This document shows positions 54,278 through 64,000 of a stretch of 64,000 bases of DNA, piece after piece. The notes beneath the pieces were generated by a model. That model saw nothing but the letters and a program-made list of their open reading frames with translations, was not told the DNA's origin and ran no database searches. The translations under genes were made by a program, and so were the position numbers. The stretch is from positions 1,240,001 to 1,304,000 of the forward strand of contig CM065883.1 in NCBI GenBank assembly GCA_033439255.1. Reading direction: 5' to 3'. The stretch comes from Hericium rajendrae. Taxonomy: Eukaryota > Basidiomycota > Agaricomycetes > Russulales > Hericiaceae. Position 1 is the first letter of the stretch. Every line of letters starts with the position of its first letter.

Positions 54278-54285
54278 CTTATATA
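54278..54285 (-). promoter_or_regulatory. TATA box of the GST gene
   Basis: Minus-strand TATATAAG. Transcription usually starts 25-40 bp downstream of a TATA box, which here falls just after the upstream ATG at 54262. Confidence 0.55.
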
Positions 54286-55982
54286 GGGGTATATGAGAGA
54301 GGATATCGATGCTTTTGGTATGGTCAACGGAGATGTGTTCCTAGAATTACATGGTCAGAATGAGCCCTGAGCTAAGTATGACGCGTACGCGTGAGTACTG
54401 AGGAGATTATGGCTGCTGACTGAGCGAGAATGCAACATTCGCGTTGGTCAGCACTGATCGACTGCTCGTCATCATATCATATTCCGTCGTATCTCCATCT
54501 CGATGATCTTTCATTGATTTGTTGTCTACCAACTGTTTGCACAGCATATCGACACCGAGGCCGAGGGCAATCATTGTACCTCGCTGCCATTGAATTTATT
54601 CTCAGCTTGCAGGAACGACCGAGCCAGCAAGTGCTTACAGGTTGACCGCAGTTGCCCACCGTTCCAGCGCAAGCGCATGCATTGACGCCTACTAACGCGG
54701 CTTCCCCAAGTCGGGCATCAAGCTGCATCAAGGGACAGAGAAGACATGCAATCCTCTGTGCCAATGATAAAGCAAGAAAATCGAAGCAAATGCACGGCAT
54801 CCCATTTGTGAACGAAATTACCTGTTGCAGGAAATCAGTCAGGACATCGGCCCAAATTGAACATACACGGACTCACGGAGGTCATCAGGCTGAGCACAGA
54901 GTCACGTCCCGTTTATCAATCATGGCGTCTGAATTCTGGCTGGACCAGGTCCTGACATAGATCACGGGAGCATACAGAACGACTCCGATGCTGAAACTTG
55001 AAGGTTAGTAGGAAACGACGGTGACTGTTCGTCTTACCGACACAACCAGCTAGACCGAAGGCAGGCAGAGAATATGGATCAGGCTAGTTCGACGGCACCG
55101 TAACGTCGATAATAAGAAATTTCACCAACGTTGATAAATGGCCATGAGGATTCGAAGAGCAGTCATCTCGAATGGAGAAGGCATGTCCAGTGAAGGCAAA
55201 TTGGTAGTGGTTGTCATACCTATTTTGGAGATGTGGACGACATGTACATCGTGGGGTCAGTGGTCAAGAGCATGGTCGATAAAGGGGGAAAGAGGGGAAT
55301 TGTCGAGCTGAAATGTCTAGTCAGAATAGTAAATATAAATCACAAGCGCCCCCAGCGAGAATTCATGGTGCAGGAGGCAGCGGGACGAGCTGCAGCTCGA
55401 TCGCCACGTGTACGATCACTGCGCGATCACCAAAATAAGTCCGCTTTTCCTACCGGAGGCGGCCTGATCGCGTTCGGGAGGATTCTGTCATATCATTGGC
55501 CAGTCAAAATTACGACATTATGATATCCATGCGTCACAACTGCTTCGCTTCGCAACTGTGATCTGATCGATACAAAGTTCAACAACTTTGTTAGACGCAT
55601 GCGGCTTGCCCCAGGTTTATAGACAACAACTGGTTCCTGCGACATAACTGTGGACAGGTGATTCACGGAGACATTACAATTCGCAACTCCGCACCCCATG
55701 ACATTGATAGGGCCTCGTTCCCAGGGCCCCATCCTCTTTTAGATCATTCGGGAATATATGACCGGTAGGCGGTCGCGCAGTGGAGGATATTCAGTCTTTC
55801 CCGTTTCGACAGTCCTTGGTGCATACCGCCGCCGGTCGATGTGATTTTCAGCTGTCATGCACATGATAAACACTGTGATTTCAAGTTATTAGATGTTCAC
55901 CGGGGAAACCTGCGAGATTGGACCGGAGCGCCTTCATAGTCCTGCGCAATGCATTTCATGATCTTTCATTCCCCCTTTCATC
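54286..55982. other. Gene-poor region
   Basis: About 1.7 kb between divergent genes. It holds short, unconvincing frames only. No RNA gene, repeat array or element end was recognised. Confidence 0.4.
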
Positions 55983-58691
55983 ATGTCTATCATCATGGCG
56001 TCAGACCCTATCGAAGTGCCCATCCCCGACAACCTAACTGTCGCACAATTCATTCTGGATCATGAACACCCGACGCGGAGCCGACCTGTGACTGACGACT
56101 TTGTCGCGTTCATTGATGGGGCAACGGGAAGGAAGGTTACATGGACAGAGGTATGATATCTTGGTTGTTGATCGTGCTCGTTCTTATTCATGGTTCAGAC
56201 TCGCGAGCGGACCAACGCAATCGCGAATGGCTTGTATTTGCACTGGGGTATCAGTGAGTACTTCATTACATGGTTTTGCTGTAGTATTGGGTCTAGCCTT
56301 TATACTTACCGCGTCCTGTCGGCACGCGCGGTTTACAGAGGATGATGAAGCCAGTAAGTGTATTTGACAAGGTCATACGAGTGCTCATATTGACGCGTAC
56401 ATGGCTGGGCATCAGTCTGCATATTCGCCCCTAATCACGTCGGTACGTTTCTTGAGCGCATGTTCACGCGTCTTCACCGGTTAACGATAATTCTGCTGAA
56501 GATTACATGCCAATTGCATGGGGAATCCACCGACTAGGAGGAATCGTCGCGTTGAGTGATACGAAATTCCGCCAACTCGTATAAAACTGATCATATTCCA
56601 CTAGCTCTTCCAATCCCACCTACACAGTGGAGGAACTGGTCCACCAGCTCCAGATCACTAAATCCTCCGCCGTCATTGCGCATCCTGCTTTTTTGAAGAC
56701 GGTCATTGACGCATGTCACCAAGTGGGCATCCCGGCCGGCCGCATCGCGCTCTTTAGTCCTGCACCCAAAAACCTTCCTTTCGTCACCATCGATGAACTA
56801 ATAGCGAAAGGCTCTCAGCAACCTCAGAGCTATACCGAACGCCGCTTGGCGCCAGGGGAGGGAAGACGAAATTGGCATTTTTGAATCTCTCCAGCGGCAC
56901 GACGGGGCCTCCAAAGGTGAGTCTTTCCGCCGACTTCCGGAATTTTCGATGGTGTTGAAGGGACTTTCGAGGCGGTCGCCATCCCACATTATTCTTTAAT
57001 TGCCAACGTGATCCAAATCACAGTGAGCGACATTGTTAAGCCCGGCGTCCCGCCTGAGAACAAGAAGATGATTGACGGATCGATCGTTACTGGTGGTAAG
57101 CTACACTAGAGTCCTCCCGCTGCGCTGCTTTCACCTTGCTCGATTATTACAGTCTTGCCATTCTTCCGTACGTATCTTCTGGATCTTCAATAGCCAAGGT
57201 CGCATGCTTACCGCGCTCTCGAAGACATTTATGGCCTGGTGTCAAATGCACGTAGCTTGAGCGGCTTTGAGTTCATCTCCCAACTGACCTTTTCTTTCCG
57301 ATAGGTTCACAATACACTTTTCAGCAGGGTATGTACTGATCTCAGCTTTCGGCAATTGTGCCTCATATTGAATTGTGGATTCCGCAGGCTACCATTGTCG
57401 TCATGGCCAAGTTCTCTCTGGAAGAGTTCCTCAACAATATCGTTCAATATCGTATCACGCATCTTTTGTGGGTCCTTCGCAACCTCCTTCCGCCTGCCGA
57501 CTGATGGCTCCTCCCAGGGTGTACCGCCAATTATCGTTCTGCTCTGCAAAGTATGGTATCTTCGTCGCCTGCGCAAATGCATTGCTCAGACGTTTTTCAG
57601 CATCCATTGGTCAAGAAGTACGACCTGAGCCACGTGCACTTCCTGAACAGCGGCGGAGCACCTCTGTCTCCAGAACTTATCGCCCCCCTCAGCAAAGTCC
57701 TGCCAAATGCCATTATTGCGCAGGGTTATGGTCCGTGATCTTCTGACACAAATCGGACTCCGTCTCTAACAAATTGCGGCTTTCGCTAGGTATGACGGAG
57801 ACGGCAACGGCTGTCACATCGACGCCGATAACGGAGCGAATTCTCAAACCCGGCAGCGTCGGACATCTTCTGCCGGGCGTGAAGATGCGCGTCGTCAAGG
57901 AGGATGGGACGGCAGCGAAGCCCGGTGAGCCAGGCGAATTGATCGTCTACAGTCCATCAAATGCTCTTGCATACTATGGGGATGAAAAGGCGTAAGCATG
58001 TCTTGTTTCCATGTGTAACGTGTTGTATAATTCATGCCTTACAGGACGAAAGAGACGTTCTTGGACGGGTACGCTGACGCTCTTCCTCAGGGATGTCTGC
58101 CTGGAGCTCACCAGAAACTTGCAGGTGGGTACGGACTGGAGACGAAGTCGTCTACGAGGAAACCGGCGACGTCTATGTCGTCGACCGACTGAAGGCAGGG
58201 ACTTCCTCCTGCTCCGGCCGACATTATCGTTGACTCCTCTCGCTGCGAACAGGACCTCATCAAAGTACGCGGCTTCCAAGTCGCGCCAGCTGAGCTAGAA
58301 GGCCATCTCCTGGACCATTCTGACGTCGCGGATGCGTGCGTTGTCCCCGTGCCGGATGACTTCAATGGCGAGCTTCCGTTCGCATTCATCGTGTTGCATC
58401 CGCATGCAGCCGCACTGGCCGTTGACCCAAAGGCGATTGCGAAGCTGAAGAAATCCATCACGAAGGTTAGTAGCGTTCTGTGATCGACGCGAGTTCACGT
58501 GTTGACAATGTACGCGACAGCACGTCTCGGATGCGAAGATCAAGTACAAATGGCTGAATGGTGGAATTGAGTTCATTGACGCTGTTCCGAAGAATGCGAG
58601 CGGTAAGCTTTTGAGACGGTTGTTGAAGGACAGGGCAAAAGCCGTTCGCAAAGCAGAGCTGGCCAACGCTGGTCCCCAGGCGAAGCTGTAG
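55983..58691 (+). CDS. 4-coumarate-CoA-ligase-like acyl-CoA synthetase
   Basis: Multi-exon member of the ANL (AMP-binding) family. It activates a carboxylic acid with ATP and loads it on CoA. In order: DNLTVAQFILDHEHPTRSRP, NGLYLHWGI, ICIFAPNHVDYMPIAWGIHR, GGIVASSNPTYTVEELVHQL, phosphate loop LNLSSGTTGPPK, IYGLV, HFLNSGGAPLSPELI, adenine motif AQGYGMTETATAVT, WVRTGDE and VVDRLK, then DLIKVRGFQVAPAELEG and the catalytic Lys in PKNASGKLLRR. The acid substrate is unknown. Two places need one extra base to stay in frame: before KLAFLNLSSGTTG (about 56858) and before VPPIIVLLCK (about 57520). The intron after VVDRLK starts with GC (AAG|GCAGGG). It may be a real gene with sequence errors or an early pseudogene. 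Confidence 0.82.
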
Positions 58692-59199
58692 AGTTGCTCG
58701 GGATGTTCGGTGCTCTAGCTTGGACCAGGGATCGTTTAATCTGCTGCGATTTCATTAATGAATCAGAACTTTCAAAAGGACTAGTTTTAGCGCGGTCTTC
58801 CTGTGTACCTTACTTTCAAATCATGAATTGCTCTCCTGAGATAGCGAAATCAAGCGATGGGTAGTATACGAATGCAAAGCAAGACAGCAGACTGACATAC
58901 AGTATTCAAGGCATCGCCCTCCGTGTAGATTCACATCCTAAATCCTGAACGTTGAATCGCAAACGGACTGCGAAATGCATTATCGCCATACAGGGGCAGC
59001 TTCAAACCTCGCGCTGGAAGTCTCTGGTCTGAAAAAGTGATCCCATTACGTCCTTCTCAATTGAGTGGTGTCAGGAAAGTGGTATGAAGTAAGTTCCTGG
59101 GTTCTTATCAGTATGATCTCCCTGCTCCCACCCCGTAGCATCTCCATCTATATGGTACACATGTGTTCTTCATTAAAACATCGATATTGCCAGGCATTG
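58692..59199. other. Convergent 3' intergenic region
   Basis: Between the CoA-ligase stop and the PET191 stop. AT-richer flank, no feature recognised. Confidence 0.4.
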
Positions 59200-59559
59200 C
59201 TATGATGGCACGCTTGCTTCTGAAGATGTCGAGGACTGGGCCACCGGTGTCTCGTTCGACGGCTTCTTTGGCATCATGGCCGAAGCGTTGTTTCCTCGAA
59301 ATCGCTTCCGCATGTCTAACTGAAAAATAGAAAGGCAAAGCACAGGTTAGAAGTGGGATTAGAAGATTTCAGATGCAGCACGCACCATGCCGCGCTTGCA
59401 GTCAAATGAGGCCTGCCTCAGCGACCGACACTGCTCAGGCAGCTCGTCAAAGTGTTCCTTGAGACATTCCGAGGGAAGATGGCCCTGCTTGAGAACGCAG
59501 TCTGAGTGGAGAAGGCAGTCTTTGAGCGCGACGAGGAGGGGCTCGCAGTAATTGGACAT
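59200..59559 (-). CDS. PET191: Cytochrome c oxidase assembly factor Pet191/Coa5
   Basis: Two exons (59386-59559 and 59200-59319, intron 66 nt) give 97 residues. Six Cys are spaced as in the family: CX9C (CEPLLVALKDC), CX10C (CVLKQGHLPSEC) and CX9C (CRSLRQASFDC), followed by KRGMLDMRKRFRGNN. Twin-CX9C proteins fold by disulfide relay in the mitochondrial intermembrane space, and this one is needed for complex IV assembly. The second exon ends in a Ser-rich tail. It is divergent from the IBA57 gene, with 133 bp between start codons. Confidence 0.94.
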
Positions 59560-59692
59560 CACGGTAGGAGGCGAGGGCCGCGCAATGCCGACGTCCGAAC
59601 GGAGGTCGCGCGGATCAAAATGTATGACACACAGTCAGCTTGTCCTCGTCCGACGCGTCGTCGTCACCGTCTACTAAGCCACCGACGCGACG

Positions 59693-61109
59693 ATGTCGGG
59701 CTCAGCCATGAAAAATCTAGTCCGTCTGTCTCGTCGTGGCCTTCTTTCCGTGCGTGGCAGTGATGCCCCAGAGTTTCTCAATGGCATGCTCGCGGCTACC
59801 ATCGCAAAGCCTCCCCGCATTGCGCCAGGTTACAGTGTTATCCTTAATGCCCAGGTATTCATCCTTCAGCCTGGCATAATATGGCAACATATCTAAGAAG
59901 ATGATTCAATTTATCTAGGGACGCATACTCTATGATGTCTTCGTTCATCTACACCCAGAGTTCAGCAAAGAGCCCGCACCCCACTTCATCTTAGAATATT
60001 CCAGCGCTTCTCCCATCTCCTCAGCGTCGGAGGACGGAACACAGTCCCCTACTTCAATACCAACTCTACCCAAACTTCTACGCCGGCACCTCTTACGGTC
60101 AGACGTACGTATTCGGGACCTCACACCCGAGTACGACGTCTGGGCAGCGTGGACTGAACCTCACACGGAGAAGCGTGAGTGGCAATGGTCGGTCGCACGG
60201 AGCGGTGTGATAGAGCCAGTGTTTGATGCCGGAGTAGAAGGAACGGATGGTGCAGGCGTGTGGGGCGGCCCGGGACTGCTGAAAGATCGGAGGGCTGCGG
60301 GGATGGGCACTCGACGGCTTGTAAGGAAGGGGGACAAACGTATGTCTACCATTGACCTCTATTCCTTTTTTCATTATGCCAATGACATGGTTCCGCAGCG
60401 CCAGAACACGAAACACACGAAGTGAAGGCTTTGAAGAGCTATCTCCTTCACCGCATCCGGCACGGAGTGCCTGAAGGACCGATCGACCTTCCTCCAGGCC
60501 AGTCCTTCCCATTCGAATCCAACATCGACATGATGGGAGGCGGTGCGTACTTGTTTTCGCCGAGTTAACGTCTCGTTGATCATTATTCATTTGTGCGCGA
60601 CAGTGAGCGTCCGCAAGGGCTGCTACATCGGGCAGGAATTGACCTCAAGAACATACCACACGGGGGTGGTACGAAAACGCATCGTGCCCGTCACCCTCCA
60701 GCCCGATCCCTCATCGACTGCCGATGACCCATCGCCTTCATTCAGACCACACCTCTCCATCAAAGCCTCACATCTCGCGCCTTCGGGCGATTCAGGCAGT
60801 CCCAGACGCCCGCGTCCGCGCGGCTCAGGGAAATTACTAACCAACACGGACGGCCATGGTCTCGCATTGCTCAGGCTCGAACAGGTTGGGGCCGCGCTGC
60901 GGGGTGAGGTTGCTCTTGAGCTGGATCATAATTTGGAGCAAGGGGATGTGACATCGGGATTGCCGGATGAATGGGCTGGCGGGGAAATGGGGGCGGAACA
61001 TCCGGTACGACCATTAGAAGACGAGAAGAGACGGTGGTTGGTTCGACCGCGGTGGCAGGACGGGCTGCCTGCGAGTAAGGATGAAGTCGAATCAAACGGT
61101 GACGCATGA
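59693..61109 (+). CDS. IBA57: Iba57/Caf17 mitochondrial iron-sulfur assembly protein
   Basis: Four exons. Iba57 belongs to the folate-binding GcvT/YgfZ fold and works with Isa1/Isa2 in making [4Fe-4S] clusters for aconitase-type and radical-SAM proteins. Seen: [69 protein letters not shown] and the signature [20 protein letters not shown], which carries the invariant Cys. An Arg/Pro-rich loop separates the last domain ([14 protein letters not shown]). The start [16 protein letters not shown] is basic and fits a short import signal. The usual late part is followed by about 60 extra acidic residues. Confidence 0.93.
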
Positions 61110-61230
61110 GTATATTTTATACACATTGGCGACATAGAGTCCCCATAATACCATCACTGTTCATAACGCATATTCCTTTGTTGCATGACACGCAGTATGT
61201 CTCATTGTCGTCGCGAGAGATAGGTAGGCG

Positions 61231-61694
61231 TTACGTGACCTGTTCTGCAACGACGCTAGCAAAAACGTACTCCCCATCGTGGCTCACAGAAGCGTGCAAC
61301 TTCAATCCATCAATGTCTATCTGCGGTATATCTTTTGGCTTGTATGAAAACGTAGGCTTTGGTGCCTTAGGCGACAAGCCTGGAATTGGGTCAGGGCGAA
61401 GATACGAGAGTTCCTTCCACGTCGGCGTAAATGATGGGTACAGTGCCTTGTACGCGGCCTCCTTCACTGCCCATCTACACCTATATCAGCCAAGGGGATC
61501 CTATCATCCTCATAATACACACACCGCACGCCGAGAAACCGCACGCATTGCTCCTGTGAATCCGCCGAGTCCAGCCAGACGGCAAACTCTGTGTGGCTGA
61601 GGATGCGGTGCGGAAGGCGCGTTGGATGGCGCTTCAAGAGAGCAGTGAGACGTGGTAGATGGAGGATGTCCGTGCCAACACCAAGGATGGGCAT
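61231..61694 (-). CDS. PPT2: AcpS-type phosphopantetheinyl transferase
   Basis: Two exons (61525-61694 and 61231-61474, intron 50 nt) give 137 residues. It moves 4'-phosphopantetheine from CoA to an acyl carrier protein. The N-terminal MPILGVGTDILHLPRL holds the magnesium-binding Asp and FLGVRWAVKEAAYKALYPSF holds the second acid and Lys, the two hallmarks of small AcpS enzymes. LKLHASVSHDGEYVFASVVA closes the domain. In fungi this type serves the mitochondrial acyl carrier protein (Ppt2). Small size with no fused part argues against the large Npg1/Sfp type. It shares a 212-bp divergent promoter with ELP2. Confidence 0.92.
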
Positions 61695-61763
61695 TACCAG
61701 GACGATGTGGTCAGAAATTCCATAAAGTCGAACAATCTGGACAGAAGGGAGGGGAAACGCGAT

Positions 61764-61792
61764 GCACGTGATCGACTGGGTATATCACGTGC
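61764..61792. promoter_or_regulatory. Mirror-placed CACGTG sites in a divergent promoter
   Basis: GCACGTGAT (61764-61772) and its exact complement ATCACGTGC (61784-61792) form an inverted pair with an 11-base spacer between the PPT2 and ELP2 start codons. TCACGTG is the Cbf1/CDEI-type site, facing outward on both sides. Factor binding is inferred. Confidence 0.55.
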
Positions 61793-61906
61793 ACACAATC
61801 TTGGCGATTATCGCGTTTTGTGCCGTATTGCTCTCAGCATCCTCTCCTATGCTACAGCGCCCCTGTCCTCCTTCTTTGCTTCTTTCCTACGTGTAGATCT
61901 GGAAAT

Positions 61907-64000
61907 ATGGCGGTTCCAACCGCACATCCGACCGTTACGACCGAATACATCACCGCGGCGACCAATAGAACGAATCATGCCGCTTCCATCTCTCCAACGT
62001 CTTCCCTTGTAGCTTATGGATCAGGAAAACTTATTGCGCTCTGGGATACCGCCGTACGCTGCTCTATTGCCTTACCCCTGCCTCTTTTTATTTTGCTGAC
62101 AGCAATGGCATTCTTAGGACCCTGCCGACCGTGGCGTATTACAGACATTGCCCGGACATACAGGCCTTGTCACTTGTGTCCGCTTCGTGGATGAAGAGCG
62201 ACTGATTAGTGCCGATGATCTTGGTGCGGTGAGGCTTTGGTGTAGGAGTGCTCCTTCAACAGGGGAGGGAGATGCCAAGGCATGCATGTTATCCAAGTAC
62301 ATATTTTGTCTGGATGCTAAAATACGTCACTTTCGTCTTTTCTCTGTGACATCCAATTGTTCAGAACCCATGGACATCTGTGCAAACATTGCAAGCACAC
62401 CGCAAGGCCATCTCAGCGCTCGCTGTACACACCGAGACGCGATGTGTGGTCACGGGTGCATCAGACGCGACCGTGAAAGTATGGCATTACGATGGAGAAG
62501 GTGATTCTTCATGCCGAAACGATTTCACACTTGGACAAGATTTGACACCGATCGGACAGAAGGTTTGACTGAAGTAGAGGTCGTTTCTTTAAAGAACCGA
62601 TATCCCCTCTCGATCGAGGTTGCAACATTGCCTGACACCAGAGGTATAGTCAGGAGCTATTCTTTGCCATACACCTACGGTGCAGCAAGTGGAGAGACGC
62701 TAATTCTATTTTATAGCCCTCATCCTCGCAATCGGAAGTACAGACCACTCCGTCCATATATACACCCGTTCAGACAATACAGTGTGTACCATGTTCTGCC
62801 TTCGTTTGCCGACATTGACATGTGGGCTCAATCTGCAGTTCGTTCATTCTGCTACCCTGTCCGGGCACGAAGATTGGGTTCGCAGTCTTGCCTTCCGCCC
62901 TGCGAGCGTCTACTTCCCACTCGTTCTCGCATCGGGCTCGCAAGACTCGACGATTCGACTTTGGAATATCGAAGAGATCTCCCAGGCGAAATCGCCAAGA
63001 AATGGAGCCTCTACCCCGCTGAGCGACGAGCTTCTTCATAGGTTTGAGACATCCCTTGCACATGCAGGGGAGGGCGCGGAGGGCGGTCGGCAGATTTCGC
63101 TGAAGAAACACGTCCTCACGGCGCGAGGGCCGGACGGCAGGTCAGTAAGATGTATCCGTATCTCCAGCAAGCAATATCCATTGACAGACTTTCACCCCCC
63201 AGCCCCCAGCAGTTCAGTATTACCTTCGACGCTCTGCTCATTGGCCATGAGGCTGGCATCACATCTCTCTCCTGGAGTCCATCAGTCTCATTTACTCCCA
63301 CCCTCCTGTCCACATCCACGGACTCGTCGCTCATCCTGTGGTCACCTTCTGCACTCGCTGTGCCCTCGTCGTCCGGCGCCGACAGCGCGTCCATCTGGAT
63401 CAACCGCCAGCGGTTCGGTGACGTCGGCGCGCAACGACTGGGCGGATTTGTCGGTGGGCTCTGGGCGGACGCAGGCCAGGAGGCAATGGCGTGGGGCTGG
63501 TCGGGCGGCTGGAGGCGGTGGAGGCACGAAAAGCCCATCGCCCCGATGGAGAACGGCTTGAGCGGGACATCCGATGAAGGTGAGCAGGTCTGGACGGAAG
63601 TCGGCGCCATAAGCGGGCACGCCGGGCCTGTGAAGGGGATTGCTTGGGCACCGGGCGGAGAGTACCTCATTTCAACGGGGTAAGCACCATCTGCATCGGC
63701 TAGCGTCGACCATCAGCTTCTTAGTGACCGTGGCATCCAGCTTGGATCAAACGACGCGCATTCACGGGGCAATTCCAGGACGAATCGCTGCAGCATGGCA
63801 TGAGTTGAGCCGCCCCCAAGTGCACGGCTATGACCTGCTGGGCGTTGTGTCTTTGGATGCCTTTCGCTTTGCGAGTGTCGCCGACGAGAAGGTCGTCCGT
63901 GTGTTTGAAGCACCACGCGCATTCGTCGCCACATTGCGAGGGCTCGGTGTCGCGAATCTCGGAACGGAGGAAGACGAGGAGAAGCGGCCCGTGAGCGCGA
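61907..64000 (+). CDS. ELP2: Elongator complex subunit Elp2 (N-terminal part, cut by window)
   Basis: WD40 propeller protein. Elp2 is a scaffold of Elongator, which modifies wobble uridines in tRNA. The frame runs through several exons: SLVAYGSGKLIALWDTA, GVLQTLPGHTGLVTCVRFVD, AISALAVHTE, DATVKVWHYDGE, LAIGSTDHSVHIYTR, ATLSGHEDWVRSLAFRP, SGSQDSTIRLWNIEEISQ, LLIGHEAGITSLSWSPS, then the diagnostic Elp2 stretch ISGHAGPVKGIAWAPGGEYL, LDQTTRIHGAI, WHELSRPQVHGYDL and VADEKVVRVFEAPRAFV. The last exon is still open at the window end, so about half the protein is missing. One intron (after GDAK, about 62280) fits only with a GC donor (AAG|GCATGC). Confidence 0.93.

Overview
The window looks like nuclear DNA of a filamentous basidiomycete, most likely an Agaricomycete. 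Genes are dense and lie on both strands. Almost all are broken by many GT-AG introns of about 47-65 bp, and many exons are very short (11-17 nt). Several products are fungal or basidiomycete in type. All gene models were joined by hand from splice signals and reading-frame continuity, so coordinates give the coding span with introns inside.

Layout. 1-288: last exons of an unidentified gene. 289-692: GGATT-rich repeat DNA. 693-6152 (minus): a non-LTR retrotransposon with ORF1 (zinc knuckle) and ORF2 (endonuclease plus reverse transcriptase), ORF2 ending early. 6153-8535: G-rich DNA without a supportable gene. 8683-25584: housekeeping genes, namely an unknown conserved-looking protein, a small multi-pass membrane protein, an rRNA-processing Faf1-like protein with an RGG tail, an unknown Arg/Ser/His-rich protein, a double p27-type zinc-ribbon protein, an EDEM-type GH47 mannosidase-like protein, APRT, ribosomal protein eS1, ATG10 and a thiolase with a mitochondrial-type leader. 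25614-30055: an apparently complete PIF/Harbinger transposon with matched terminal inverted repeats, a Myb/SANT-like protein gene and a DDE transposase gene. 30566-35907: an MFS anion permease next to a cytochrome P450. 36329-44271: a Ser-rich basic nuclear-type protein and a large SLIP-GC-like GTPase. 46004-46543: a His/Ser/Tyr-rich protein. 48320-58691: GPN3, a PYM-like protein, a DUF1640/MCUR1-type mitochondrial coiled-coil protein, a glutathione S-transferase and a 4-coumarate-CoA-ligase-like enzyme. 59200-64000: PET191, IBA57, a mitochondrial-type phosphopantetheinyl transferase and ELP2, the last cut by the window end.

How the genes relate. Most are unrelated housekeeping functions. PET191, IBA57 and the AcpS-type transferase form a run of three genes for mitochondrial assembly and cofactor work, two of them sharing a 133-bp divergent promoter. 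The MFS/P450 pair could be a small catabolic or detoxification unit, but nothing in the sequence proves this.

Data quality. At least five places need one extra base to keep a conserved protein in frame (MFS, DUF1640, CoA-ligase twice, the Ser-rich gene). They are spread over otherwise normal genes, so single-base assembly deletions are more likely than decay of each gene.
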